DNA of 64,000 bases. It comes from Streptomyces qaidamensis (GTDB lineage: Bacteria; Actinomycetota; Actinomycetes; Streptomycetales; Streptomycetaceae). Where the stretch lies: positions 6,510,001 to 6,574,000 of the forward strand of contig NZ_CP015098.1 in assembly GCF_001611795.1 (NCBI RefSeq), written 5' to 3'. A program made the position numbers and the translations under genes. Positions 16,421 through 28,294 of this stretch are shown one piece after another; the stretch's first letter is position 1, and every line of letters begins with the position of its first letter. The notes under the pieces are model-generated. The model was not told the DNA's origin, searched no databases, and saw only the letters and a program-made list of their open reading frames with translations.

Positions 16421-16885
16421 TCACGCCGTCGGCGCCGCCGAGGGCGGGGCCGTGCCGGCCCGCTCCGCGAGCCCAGGGAAGGCTACGCTCTCGCCGCGCC
16501 AGCGCACCGCCCGTACCGCCGCCTCCCGCAGTGCCTCGGCGGCCAGGGCCCGCCGCCCGCCGCCCGCCGCGCGCACCAGGTCGGCGTACACCCCGGCCAC
16601 CCGGTCCTCCAGCTCGGCGGCGAGCCGCACGGCCGCCGCCGAGTCCGGCACCTGGAACGGCAGCGCGTAACCGGCGGACGCGGCCACCGGCCGGCCCCCC
16701 AGGTCCTTCACCTCACGCACCAGCGCATCCCGGCGTGCCCGGTGCGCGTCGTACGCCGTGACCGCCTCGGTGCGGCGGCCCTCGGCGATCCTCCCGCCGA
16801 CGACGCCGTAGCCGTACACCGCCGCGTGCTCGGCCGCCAGCGCGGCCTGCAGGGCCCGCAGCTCCCGGTCCTTCTCCTCGCTCAC
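16421..16885 (-). CDS. ferritin-like DUF4439 protein
   Basis: 154 residues of almost continuous helix. 'LQAALAAEHAAVYGYGVVGG' near the N-terminus carries the Glu-His pair typical of ferritin-like four-helix bundles, and 'AHRARRDALVREV' repeats a His/Glu-bearing helix. This matches the actinobacterial DUF4439 family. Its ATG overlaps the stop of the lipoprotein gene (ATGA at 16882-16885), so the two are translationally coupled and may act as a pair. Whether it binds metal is unknown; the DUF4439 assignment is from memory of the family pattern. Confidence 0.75.
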   Translation of the reverse strand: MSEEKDRELRALQAALAAEHAAVYGYGVVGGRIAEGRRTEAVTAYDAHRARRDALVREVKDLGGRPVAASAGYALPFQVPDSAAAVRLAAELEDRVAGVYADLVRAAGGGRRALAAEALREAAVRAVRWRGESVAFPGLAERAGTAPPSAAPTA

Positions 16886-17433
16886 GCGTCCCCCTCCGTC
16901 AGCAGATACACGTGCACCGCTCCGGCCGCCGCCACCGACGCCAGCAGCCGCGCCAGCTCGCCCGGCACCCCGCCCAGCGCCTTGGCCCGCCGGTCGGCGA
17001 GCTCCTTCTCCGCCGTGGCGAGGTGGGCGAGGGCGTCCTTGTCGTTGTCCGGCACGGCCGCGGAGGGCGAGGGCGAGGCCGAAGAGGACACCGGTGCCGA
17101 AGAGGACACCGGTGCCGAAGGGGACGCCGAAGGCGACGCTTTCCGGCCACCGCCGAGGGCCCGCGCGTGCCGTACGACCTCCTCGCGCAGCGGCCGCAGC
17201 CGGCCCGCCAGTCCCGGCCGGGCGGCGATCACCGCGTCGTAGCGCTCTGCCAGAGCCTCGCTGTCGCGGGCCGCACGCGCGCGTGCCCGGTCGGCGGCCC
17301 GCAGGCCGTCCCCGGCCGGGCCACCGGAATCCCCGCCGGTGCAGCCCGCCAGGGCGAGAGCTGCCGGGGCGACGGCGAGCAGACTCCTTCTGCGCGGCCC
17401 CGAGCGGGCACGCGGCGATGGGGGGAACGGCAC
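16882..17433 (-). CDS. putative lipoprotein coupled to the DUF4439 gene
   Basis: 183 residues. An Arg-rich N-terminus, hydrophobic stretch and lipobox 'LALAGC' (about residues 25-30) mark a lipoprotein signal. Then come a helical segment rich in Arg/Ala, a low-complexity Ser/Pro/Ala/Val linker (about 100-128), and a second helical segment 'DALAHLATAEKELADRRAKA'. Together with the downstream DUF4439 product it may make a membrane-anchored helical assembly (inference). It diverges from rimP across a 216-bp gap. No function recognised. Confidence 0.75.
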   Translation of the reverse strand: MPFPPSPRARSGPRRRSLLAVAPAALALAGCTGGDSGGPAGDGLRAADRARARAARDSEALAERYDAVIAARPGLAGRLRPLREEVVRHARALGGGRKASPSASPSAPVSSSAPVSSSASPSPSAAVPDNDKDALAHLATAEKELADRRAKALGGVPGELARLLASVAAAGAVHVYLLTEGDA

Positions 17434-17649
17434 GTCAGACGTCCTCGGGGCTCGTTTCGAGAAACATTCGAGAAAGAAGGGACTGCGAGGGCTGCACGCC
17501 CGTGATCACGGTACCCGGGCCCCCGCCCCGCATCACTCAGCGGCACCGTTCGTGACCGGGTGGACGGCAACACTCCCTGCGACCGGATACCCTTTGACCA
17601 GACACGCGACCCATCCCACAACAGCACACGCGGCCGAGGAGTCACCCGG

Positions 17650-18150
17650 ATGAGCACCACCCAGAGCGAGAGGCTGCGAGGACTGCTGGAGCCGCTCGTC
17701 ACCTCTCAGGGCCTGGACCTCGAAGAGATCGAAGTGGACTCCGTCGGACGCAAGCGTGTGCTCCGCGTCGTCGTCGACTCGGACACGGGCGCCGACCTGG
17801 ACCAGATCGCCGATGTGAGCCGCGTGCTCTCGGCGAAGCTCGACGAGACGGACGCGATGGGCGAGGGCGAGTACACCCTCGAGGTCGGCACCCCGGGCGC
17901 GGAGCGCCTCCTCACGGAACACCGGCACTACGTCCGCGCCACGGAGCGGCTGGTGAAGTTCCAGCTGGCCGAGGGCGGCGAGCTGGTCGCCAGGATCCTG
18001 AAGGTCGACGACGAGGGTGTCGACACCGAGGTGCCCGGAGTGAACGGCCGCAGGGCCACCGCGCGCAGAATCGCCTTCGACGACATCGTCCGGGCGCGTG
18101 TCCAGGTCGAGTTCAGCCGCAAGGACAACAAGAAGGAAGAGGAGGCGTAG
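17650..18150 (+). CDS. rimP: ribosome maturation factor RimP
   Basis: 166 residues from the ATG at 17650 with GAGGAG 9 nt upstream; the frame is open further up but without a ribosome site. N-terminal RimP domain 'LDLEEIEVDSVGRKRVLRVVVD' (start of the conserved strand pair) and C-terminal SH3-like domain ending in a Lys/Glu-rich tail. It assists 30S subunit assembly. First gene of the rimP-nusA-ylxR-infB cluster, 2 nt before nusA. Order and sequence make the call certain. Confidence 0.95.
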   Translation: MSTTQSERLRGLLEPLVTSQGLDLEEIEVDSVGRKRVLRVVVDSDTGADLDQIADVSRVLSAKLDETDAMGEGEYTLEVGTPGAERLLTEHRHYVRATERLVKFQLAEGGELVARILKVDDEGVDTEVPGVNGRRATARRIAFDDIVRARVQVEFSRKDNKKEEEA

Positions 18151-18152
18151 CC

Positions 18153-19151
18153 GTGGACATCGACATGAGCGCCCTGCGGGGCTTGGTACGGGAGAAGGAG
18201 ATCTCCTTCCCCCTGCTGGTCGAGGCGATCGAATCGGCCCTCCTCATCGCCTACCACCGCACCGAGGGAAGCCGCCGCCACGCGCGCGTGGAGCTCAACC
18301 GGGAGACCGGCCATGTGACCGTGTGGGCGAAGGAGGACCCCGACGACCTCGAGGAGGGCCAGGAGCCCCGCGAGTTCGACGACACCCCGTCCGGTTTCGG
18401 CCGTATCGCCGCCACCACGGCCAAGCAGGTCATCCTGCAGCGCCTGCGCGACGCCGAGGACGACGCCACGCTCGGCGAGTACGCCGGCCGCGAGGGCGAC
18501 ATCGTCACCGGCGTGGTCCAGCAGGGCCGCGACCCGAAGAACGTGCTGGTCGACATCGGCAAGCTTGAGGCCATCCTGCCCGTGCAGGAGCAGGTGCCGG
18601 GGGAGACCTACCAGCACGGCATGCGGCTGCGCAGCTACGTCGTCCGGGTCGCCAAGGGCGTCCGCGGCCCGTCCGTGACGCTGTCGCGCACGCACCCCAA
18701 CCTGGTGAAGAAGCTCTTCGCCCTGGAGGTGCCGGAGATCGCCGACGGTTCGGTCGAGATCGCCGCGATCGCCCGTGAGGCCGGTCACCGCACGAAGATC
18801 GCCGTACGGTCCACCCGCTCCGGCCTGAACGCCAAGGGCGCCTGCATCGGCCCCATGGGCGGCCGCGTGCGCAACGTCATGGGCGAGCTGAACGGTGAGA
18901 AGATCGACATCGTCGACTGGTCGGAGGACCCGGGCGACATGGTGGCGAACGCGCTGTCCCCGGCCCGGGTCTCCAAGGTGGAGATCGTGGACATGGCGAC
19001 CCGGTCGGCCCGGGTAACCGTGCCCGACTACCAGCTGTCCCTGGCCATCGGCAAGGAAGGGCAGAACGCCCGCCTCGCGGCCCGCCTGACCGGCTGGCGC
19101 ATCGACATCCGCCCGGACACCGAACCGGCCGGGAACAGCTCCGAGGAATAG
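18153..19151 (+). CDS. nusA: transcription termination/antitermination protein NusA
   Basis: 332 residues; GTG at 18153 preceded by GGAGG, 2 nt after rimP. N-terminal RNA polymerase-binding domain, S1 domain ('EGDIVTGVVQQG' to 'VTLSRTHP', about 110-180), then two KH domains with 'GACIGPMGGRVRNV' and 'LAIGKEGQNARLAARLTGW'. It lacks the C-terminal acidic repeats of the E. coli protein, as is usual in actinobacteria. It controls pausing, termination and antitermination by RNA polymerase. Confidence 0.97.
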   Translation: MDIDMSALRGLVREKEISFPLLVEAIESALLIAYHRTEGSRRHARVELNRETGHVTVWAKEDPDDLEEGQEPREFDDTPSGFGRIAATTAKQVILQRLRDAEDDATLGEYAGREGDIVTGVVQQGRDPKNVLVDIGKLEAILPVQEQVPGETYQHGMRLRSYVVRVAKGVRGPSVTLSRTHPNLVKKLFALEVPEIADGSVEIAAIAREAGHRTKIAVRSTRSGLNAKGACIGPMGGRVRNVMGELNGEKIDIVDWSEDPGDMVANALSPARVSKVEIVDMATRSARVTVPDYQLSLAIGKEGQNARLAARLTGWRIDIRPDTEPAGNSSEE

Positions 19152-19242
19152 ATCCAAGCCGCGCGTCGTTCAGATCACGACAGCTTCACGCGCGGCAACT
19201 GTTCGATCCCTGCCCCAAAGGGGTGAGGGGCGTACGGGGAGG

Positions 19243-19248
19243 TAGACT
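19243..19248 (+). promoter_or_regulatory. candidate -10 box placing a transcript start at the ylxR GTG
   Basis: TAGACT ends 5 bp before the GTG at 19254. A start of transcription at the usual distance would fall on the start codon and give a leaderless ylxR-infB mRNA. The alternative ribosome site GGGGAGG (19236-19242) is 11 nt from GTG, a long spacing. No clear -35. Confidence 0.35.
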
Positions 19249-19253
19249 TAACA

Positions 19254-19550
19254 GTGTCTGGCCGGACGCGCGCCCGCGCATGCCCTGAACGCACCTGTGT
19301 GGGGTGTCGGGAGCGAGCGGCCAAGGCCGAACTGCTGCGGACCGTGGCGATCAAGGACGAGTGCGTCCCTGATCCACGCGGTACGCTGCCCGGCCGGGGT
19401 GCGTACGTTCACCCCGCACCGGTCTGTCTCGACCAGGCGGTACGCCGCCGGGCGTTCCCGCGGGCACTGCGCGTCCCGGGGCCGCTCGACACAAAGGCGT
19501 TGCGCCGATACGTCGAGCAGACAACAGTTGCCGAGCAGGCAACAACGTAA
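19254..19550 (+). CDS. ylxR: YlxR (DUF448) RNA-binding protein
   Basis: 98 residues, GTG start. The DUF448 signature is clear: 'RTCVGCRERAAKAELLR' and 'GRGAYVHPAPVCLDQAVRR'. YlxR is a small basic protein, classically found between nusA and infB as here, and thought to bind RNA or nucleoid and, in some bacteria, RNase P. The C-terminal ~20 residues are low in conservation. Transcribed with nusA and/or from its own promoter (see the TAGACT box). A 145-nt gap to infB has no gene. Confidence 0.92.
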   Translation: MSGRTRARACPERTCVGCRERAAKAELLRTVAIKDECVPDPRGTLPGRGAYVHPAPVCLDQAVRRRAFPRALRVPGPLDTKALRRYVEQTTVAEQATT

Positions 19551-19695
19551 GACGTGCCGTACGGAACCCCGTGCGGCTAGGTACCTCGCGAGTCGAAAGC
19601 AGGTCGAGATTGCGATGAGCACTCGATGAGTACGCGATGAGTACGCCCATGAACTAGCGACGGTCCGGACGCAACCCGGACCTCAAAGGAGCGAA

Positions 19696-22821
<3,126 letters not shown>

Positions 22822-22834
22822 CCTGAGTCACGAT

Positions 22835-22874
22835 CGGGGCCGATCGGCGGGACTTATTCCGTCGATCGGCCCCG
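22835..22874 (+). terminator. hairpin terminator after infB
   Basis: Perfect 11-bp stem CGGGGCCGATC (22835-22845) with GATCGGCCCCG (22864-22874), 18-nt loop. It lies inside the infB-DUF503 gap and may partly separate infB from rbfA-truB. Confidence 0.78.
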
Positions 22875-22954
22875 GCCGTTGCGTGTACGGTTCCCGTATC
22901 GGCGTCGAAGCGTGGCGCCCGTACCCCGAACCGGCGGGACATCCGGATACACAC

Positions 22955-23248
22955 ATGTATGTGGGGACTCTGTCCTTCGATCTGCTCCTCGGCGACGTCC
23001 ACTCGCTCAAGGAGAAACGCTCTCTGGTCCGTCCGATCGTGGCCGAACTCCAGCGCAAGTACGGGGTGAGCGCGGCCGAGACGGGTCACCAGGACCTCCA
23101 CCGCAGGGCCGAGATCGGGCTCGCGGTGGTCTCAGGGGAGACGGGACACCTGACCGACGTCCTGGACCGCTGTGAGCGGCTCGTCGCCGGGCGGCCCGAA
23201 GTCGAACTGCTCTCGGTTCGACGCAGGCTCCACAGCGACGAAGACTGA
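22955..23248 (+). CDS. DUF503 (YlxP-like) protein
   Basis: 97 residues from the ATG at 22955 ('MYVGTLSFDLLLGDVHSLKEKR'-like opening, the hallmark of DUF503). The family is a small alpha-beta protein with a dimeric ferredoxin-like fold, almost always between infB and rbfA in Gram-positives; its function is still unknown. Ends in acidic 'LHSDED'. No strong ribosome site is visible, so translation may be modest. Sits 32 nt before rbfA. Confidence 0.9.
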   Translation: MYVGTLSFDLLLGDVHSLKEKRSLVRPIVAELQRKYGVSAAETGHQDLHRRAEIGLAVVSGETGHLTDVLDRCERLVAGRPEVELLSVRRRLHSDED

Positions 23249-23280
23249 AGCAACAAGTAAGCACTTAAGGAGACGGACCA

Positions 23281-23733
23281 GTGGCCGACAACGCGCGTGC
23301 CAAGAGGCTGGCGGACCTCATCCGAGAGGTGGTGGCGCAGAAGCTGCAGCGCGGGATCAAGGACCCGCGGCTCGGCTCGCACGTCACCATCACGGACACC
23401 CGGGTCACGGGCGACCTCAGGGAGGCGACCGTCTTCTACACGGTGTACGGGGACGACGAGGAGCGCGCGGCGGCCGCCGCCGGCCTGGAGAGCGCCAAGG
23501 GCATCCTGCGCTCCGAGGTGGGCCGGGCCGCCGGGGTGAAGTTCACGCCGACCCTGGCCTTCGTCATGGACGCCCTCCCGGACAACGCCCGCGCCATCGA
23601 GGACCTCCTCGACAAGGCGCGCATGTCCGACGAGAAGGTGCGCGAGGCGTCCGCGGGCGCGAAGTACGCCGGCGACGCCGACCCGTACCGCAAGCCCGAC
23701 GAGGACGACGAGACGGACACCGGCGCAGAATGA
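23281..23733 (+). CDS. rbfA: 30S ribosome-binding factor RbfA
   Basis: 150 residues; GTG at 23281 with AAGGAG 9 nt upstream. The KH-type core is clear: 'RLADLIREVVAQKLQRGIKDPRLG', 'VTITDTRVTGDLREATVFYTVYG', 'LRSEVGRAAGVKFTPTLAFV'. The acidic C-terminal ~40 residues are extra to the core. It binds the 16S rRNA helix 1 region in late 30S maturation and cold adaptation. Its stop overlaps the truB start (ATGA). Confidence 0.96.
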   Translation: MADNARAKRLADLIREVVAQKLQRGIKDPRLGSHVTITDTRVTGDLREATVFYTVYGDDEERAAAAAGLESAKGILRSEVGRAAGVKFTPTLAFVMDALPDNARAIEDLLDKARMSDEKVREASAGAKYAGDADPYRKPDEDDETDTGAE

Positions 23734-24635
23734 CCCAGAAGCACACCACGCCCGACGGCCTTGTCATCGTCGACAAGCCGTCGGGCTTCACTTCGCACGA
23801 CGTCGTCGCCAAGATGCGCGGCATCGCCAGAACGCGACGCGTCGGGCACGCCGGCACCCTCGACCCGATGGCGACGGGCGTCCTCGTCCTCGGCGTCGAG
23901 AAGGCCACCAAGCTTCTCGGCCACCTCGCGCTGACCGAGAAGGAGTACCTGGGCACCATCCGGCTCGGGCAGAACACCCTCACGGACGACGCCGAGGGGG
24001 AGATCACCTCCTCCACGGACGCCTCCGAGGTCACCCGCGACGCCATCGACGCCGGCATCGCCGCCCTGACCGGCGACATCATGCAGGTGCCGTCCAAGGT
24101 CAGCGCCATCAAGATCAACGGCGTGCGGTCGTACAAGCGGGCCCGGGAGGGCGAGGAGTTCGAGATCCCGGCCCGGCCCGTGACGGTCGCCTCCTTCGGT
24201 GTGTACGACGTCCGGGACGCCGTCGCCGACGACGGCACTGCCGTCCTCGACCTGGTCGTCTCGGTCGTCTGCTCCTCCGGCACCTACATCCGCGCCCTCG
24301 CCCGTGACCTGGGCGCCGGCCTGGGCGTAGGCGGTCACCTCACCGCCCTGCGCCGCACCCGCGTCGGCCCCTACAAGCTGGACGCGGCCCGCACCCTCGA
24401 CCAGCTCCAGCAGGAGCTGACGGTGATGCCGATCGCCGAGGCCGCCACGGCCGCGTTCCCCCGCTGGGACGTCGACACCCGCCGGGCCAAGCTGCTCACC
24501 AACGGAGTGCGGCTGGACATGCCCGAGACGTACGCGGGCTCCGGCCCCGTCGCCGTCTTCGACCCGGAGGGCCGCTTCCTCGCGCTCGTGGAGGACCACC
24601 GGGGCAAGGCCAAGAGCCTGGCCGTCTTCGCCTGA
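23730..24635 (+). CDS. truB: tRNA pseudouridine(55) synthase TruB
   Basis: 301 residues from the ATG at 23730 overlapping the rbfA stop. Catalytic Asp45 lies in 'RVGHAGTLDPMATG'; 'VPSKVSAIKINGVRSYKRAR' and 'CSSGTYIRALARDLGAGLG' are the other conserved TruB motifs. It makes pseudouridine 55 in the T-loop of tRNAs. The C-terminal ~70 residues form the small PUA-like domain. Last gene of the operon; an extended inverted repeat follows at once. Confidence 0.97.
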   Translation: MTQKHTTPDGLVIVDKPSGFTSHDVVAKMRGIARTRRVGHAGTLDPMATGVLVLGVEKATKLLGHLALTEKEYLGTIRLGQNTLTDDAEGEITSSTDASEVTRDAIDAGIAALTGDIMQVPSKVSAIKINGVRSYKRAREGEEFEIPARPVTVASFGVYDVRDAVADDGTAVLDLVVSVVCSSGTYIRALARDLGAGLGVGGHLTALRRTRVGPYKLDAARTLDQLQQELTVMPIAEAATAAFPRWDVDTRRAKLLTNGVRLDMPETYAGSGPVAVFDPEGRFLALVEDHRGKAKSLAVFA

Positions 24636-24640
24636 CGGGA

Positions 24641-24720
24641 GGAACCGGGGCCGGTCCGCCCGTGGAGCGGCAGCCACGGGGTACCTCCACTGCCGCCGCT
24701 CCACGGTCCCCCTCGGTTCC
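24641..24720 (+). terminator. extended inverted-repeat terminator after truB
   Basis: Outer arms GGAACC (24641-24646) and GGTTCC (24715-24720) enclose a stem CGTGGAGCG (24661-24669) with CGCTCCACG (24697-24705), extended by GCAG/CTGC past a three-base bulge. It begins 5 nt after the truB stop and closes the translation operon. Confidence 0.7.
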
Positions 24721-24892
24721 CCCACCCCTAGGGTGTATCCAGGCTCCCCCGTTCCTTCACCCGTCCGTGCGGGCGCTCGGAGTGAACCGGGGGAGCGGAA
24801 GGGGGCGCTTTCGCAGAGCGATCTGTCCCGCTGATCATCCCGCCCCTACTGTCGAACACAAGGGCACGGGTGTACGGCGGGGAGGCTCGACG

Positions 24893-27800
24893 ATGGCGTC
24901 GCGGAACCGGTCCCGGGAGACGGACGACAGCCCACAAGGCTCCCCGGACCTCCCCGGACCAGCACGGCACGAGGACGGGGCGGTCCCCGGTAACGCCCTC
25001 GTCCGCATCCACGACCTGGTCGGCCGCCCCCGCGGCACCGGCTTCCTGGCCGACCACCACGGCACGCTGATCACCAGCCACGAGGCCGTCGACGGCCTGC
25101 CCCGGCTCGTCCTGTACGGCGCCGGGGACCGCCGCCGGGTCGTGTCCGCCGACGCGGTCACCCCGCTGCCCGCGCTGGACCTGGCCCTCGTACGGACCGA
25201 GGGGCTCGGCGTGCCGCCGCTGCCCGTCACCGTGCGGGAAGGGGCCAGGACCGGCACCTACGTGCGGATCGCCGCCGGCGGCTGGCGCGAGGCACGGCTG
25301 CTGGGCTCGACCTCCGTGACCTACGCGGCCACGGACCGCTTCCACCGCCTCGACGACGCGCTGGAACTGGCGGTCGGCACGGCAGGGCGGGACGCGCTGC
25401 GGCTGGGCGGCGGAGCGGCCGGCGGCCCCGTGCTCGACGCCGGGACCGGTGCCGTGATCGGGGTGCTGGGCACCGCCCTCAGCTCCGATCACCGCGACGT
25501 CGGATTCGCCGTACCGCTGCGTTCCCGGCTCCCCGGTGCCGCACAGCCACTGGCCGACGTGCTCGACGAGAACGCGGCGACGGTTCCCGCGTACGGCGCG
25601 GACCTCAATCTGGCCGGGGTACTGGACCTGACCGCCGCCTCGGTGGCGCTGGAGGGACCGCCCGGCGGCACCGGCGTCCCGCACCCGGTCGAACGGGCGG
25701 CCGTGACGGCCGGGATCAGCGCGTTCACCGGCGGCCCGGCCGCCGTGCTCGGCCTCGTCGGCCCCCCGGGCAGCGGTCGTACGACGGAACTCGCGGCGCT
25801 CGCGGCGCGGCGCCGGCGGGACGGGCAGCCCACGCTCTGGCTGCGCGGCAGTGAACTGCGGGACGGCGACGCGTCGGTGGCGGACGCGGCACACCGGGCG
25901 CTGAACCGGGCCGCCCCCGCCGTGGCCGCCTCCGCCCCGTCCGGCCCGGGCGACATCACGCCCGAGCGCCTGGCCCACCTCGCCCGGTCCGAGGGCCGCC
26001 CGCTGCTGCTCCTGCTCGACGGCCCCGAGGAGATGCCCCCGGCGCTGACCCGCCGTCTGACCGACTGGACGGACGGGACCACGCGGTGGCTGCGGGAGAC
26101 GGGAGCCCGGCTGGTGGTGGCGTGCCGGGCGGAGTACTGGGAGACCGCGCCCTTCCCCGCGGAGCCGTGCGTGGGTCTCGGCGACCTCACCGAGGGCGAG
26201 GCGCGGGAGGCGTACCGGCGTCACGGCCTCGCCGATCACGCCCTCGCCCCGGCCGACGCCCGGCATCCCCTCACCCTCGGTCTGCTCGCCGAGGTCCGGG
26301 CGGCCCTCACCGAGCCCCCCGAGGCGGCCGCGGCCGACCGGGACGACGTCTTCGCGGCCTACCTCGACCTGATGTCCCTGCGGATCGCCCAGCGCCTGGC
26401 CGCCGGCGACGGCCTGCACGGCACCGCCGTACGCCGCCTGGCCGCGAAGGTCGCCGGGCAGGTGCACGAGGCCGCCCGGCGCAGCCTCGGACCGGGGCCG
26501 GGGGACCTGGACCCGGAGGCCTTCGCGGCCGTGTTCCCGTGGGGGACCGCCCCGGAGCGGCTCGGCGGCGGCAGCGGCTGGGCGTCGGCCGTGCTCGCCG
26601 AGGGCCTGCTCGTGCCCGCCGGACCCGGCTACCGCTTCGCGCACGAGGGGCTCGCCGACTGGCTCCAGGGCATGCACCTCGACCTCGACGAAGCCCTGCA
26701 CGCCCTCGTCCACCGCGCCGAGGACGCCCCGTCCGACCCCGTGCCGCACCACCGCATCGGGCCGGTCGTCCAGGCCCTGCTGTGCCTCGGCCGCCAGCAC
26801 GGCCCCGGTCGGCTGACCTCCCGTCTGGCCGACCTGGTGCACGCCCTGGACGCCGATCCGCGCTCCTGGTGGGCCGCCCGGCTGCTCGCCGGGACGCTGT
26901 CGGCCCTGCCCGACGCGGCACCGTACACAGAGGTGCTGCGGCTGCTCGCCGACCGGATCGTGGCCTGGCGGCGGCAGGAGCGGCCCGTGCCGGACGAGCT
27001 CGGGCCCCCCTTCTGGACCGGCGTCAGGCTCCCGGAAGAGGCGCGCTGCGCCCTGCTGCGGCGGCTGGTCCACGCCGACGGGCCGCCGTGCGAGTCCGGA
27101 CCCCGCTTCCTGGACGCCGTCGCCGCACTCCTCGCCGCCGACCCCGCCGCCGTGCAACCGCAGCTCGCCCGCTGGTTCGACGACGAGCAGCCGCTGCCCG
27201 CCACCCCGCACGCGACCGTGGCCACGGCTGCCCAGGCGCTCCTGCACACCCACCGGCACGGCGCGCTGGACGGTCTGACGGACGTGCTCGTCGACCGTGC
27301 GCACCGGCGGGCCGACGAACTGCTCGCCGTGCTGGCGGAGGAGGAGCCGTCGGTCGTGTGCCGGGCCGTCGACCGGTGGGCGCGCGACGAGCGGCCCGGG
27401 CGCCGGAGCGCCGCGGTGGTGCACGGACTGCGCGTCGCACCCCACGTGAACACCGGAGGCGACCGCGCCCTCCTGCGCTATGCGGCCCTCACCCTGCTCG
27501 CCCGCCCCGCCGACCGTGCCCTGCACGGCGGCGCGCTCGCCCTCCTCGTCCAGGACCCGCACACCCGGGCCCGCTACCTCCCGCGGGCGCTGGAGTACTT
27601 CGCGGCGGGCGACCCGCGGTTCTCACCGGACGCGCTCGCCGGAGCCCTCCTGACCGATCCCGAGCCGGTCCTCGGGGCCTTCGCGGCCCGGCTGGAGCGG
27701 CCGGACGCGGAGGAGGCCCTGCGGGCACTCGCCGACGCCGCCCCGCCCGGCCTGGCCCGGCGGGTCGCCGCACTGGTGTGCCGGGCGGCCTCGCTGCGGC

Positions 27801-28294
27801 CGGAACTCGCCGGGTACACCGCCGCGTACGCCGACCAGCGGCTCGACCGTGGCCCCGCCGCCCGGCCCGTGCTCCTGCCGCTGATCACGGGCCTGCTGGA
27901 GGACGGCCCGGTGCGGCTGCGCTGCGCCCTGGCCGCCGTCCTCACCCCGCCCGGCATCCCCGCCTCGCGTCCGCTGCGCCGTGAACTGCGCGACGCGCTC
28001 CTCGCCCGCGAGCACGACACCGACGTCCTGGACGCCCTCCTGCACGCCGCCGCCCGCAACAGCGGGGACGACCTGCGCGACCTCGTCCACCGCATCGGAC
28101 TGCTCCTCGTGCGCACCCCGGAGGGCGCCACCCGCTTCGACCGCGCCCTGGTCGACCTGGGCCGGCACGTGCCCGGCTTCGCCGCCCGCGCGGCCGCCTG
28201 GCTGGCCGAGGCGCCCGAGGAGTGGGCGGCGCTGGTCGGGCCGAGTTCCCACCGGATGATCGAGAACCTGGCGGGCGCCGGCGTCCCCGCGTGA
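24893..28294 (+). CDS. trypsin-like domain (serine lost) fused to a STAND/NACHT-like ATPase and helical repeats
   Basis: 1133 residues from the ATG at 24893, with GGGGAGG 7 nt upstream. Residues ~40-200 read as a trypsin/HtrA-type fold: His63 in 'LITSHEAV', Asp96 in 'ALDLALV', but the serine motif is 'GGAAGGP' with Ala176 at the serine place. An ATPase follows: 'GPPGSGRTT' (290-298), where the Walker A Lys is Arg296, and Walker B 'LLLLLDGPEE' (Asp376) in the hhhhDGxEE form of NACHT/STAND ATPases. From ~residue 560 on it is helical, Arg/Ala/Leu-rich and HEAT-like. No membrane segment. It lies between truB and ribF. Role unknown; a sensor or scaffold is more likely than a protease (inference). 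Confidence 0.8.
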   Translation: MASRNRSRETDDSPQGSPDLPGPARHEDGAVPGNALVRIHDLVGRPRGTGFLADHHGTLITSHEAVDGLPRLVLYGAGDRRRVVSADAVTPLPALDLALVRTEGLGVPPLPVTVREGARTGTYVRIAAGGWREARLLGSTSVTYAATDRFHRLDDALELAVGTAGRDALRLGGGAAGGPVLDAGTGAVIGVLGTALSSDHRDVGFAVPLRSRLPGAAQPLADVLDENAATVPAYGADLNLAGVLDLTAASVALEGPPGGTGVPHPVERAAVTAGISAFTGGPAAVLGLVGPPGSGRTTELAALAARRRRDGQPTLWLRGSELRDGDASVADAAHRALNRAAPAVAASAPSGPGDITPERLAHLARSEGRPLLLLLDGPEEMPPALTRRLTDWTDGTTRWLRETGARLVVACRAEYWETAPFPAEPCVGLGDLTEGEAREAYRRHGLADHALAPADARHPLTLGLLAEVRAALTEPPEAAAADRDDVFAAYLDLMSLRIAQRLAAGDGLHGTAVRRLAAKVAGQVHEAARRSLGPGPGDLDPEAFAAVFPWGTAPERLGGGSGWASAVLAEGLLVPAGPGYRFAHEGLADWLQGMHLDLDEALHALVHRAEDAPSDPVPHHRIGPVVQALLCLGRQHGPGRLTSRLADLVHALDADPRSWWAARLLAGTLSALPDAAPYTEVLRLLADRIVAWRRQERPVPDELGPPFWTGVRLPEEARCALLRRLVHADGPPCESGPRFLDAVAALLAADPAAVQPQLARWFDDEQPLPATPHATVATAAQALLHTHRHGALDGLTDVLVDRAHRRADELLAVLAEEEPSVVCRAVDRWARDERPGRRSAAVVHGLRVAPHVNTGGDRALLRYAALTLLARPADRALHGGALALLVQDPHTRARYLPRALEYFAAGDPRFSPDALAGALLTDPEPVLGAFAARLERPDAEEALRALADAAPPGLARRVAALVCRAASLRPELAGYTAAYADQRLDRGPAARPVLLPLITGLLEDGPVRLRCALAAVLTPPGIPASRPLRRELRDALLAREHDTDVLDALLHAAARNSGDDLRDLVHRIGLLLVRTPEGATRFDRALVDLGRHVPGFAARAAAWLAEAPEEWAALVGPSSHRMIENLAGAGVPA

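Noticed and set aside
24893..25500. Active serine protease domain
   Set aside because: The GxSGGP motif reads GGAAGGP, so the nucleophile is missing.
24728..27562. 944-codon minus-strand frame opposite the trypsin/STAND gene
   Set aside because: Composition is that of an antisense GC-rich frame; the + strand has Walker motifs and a good start.
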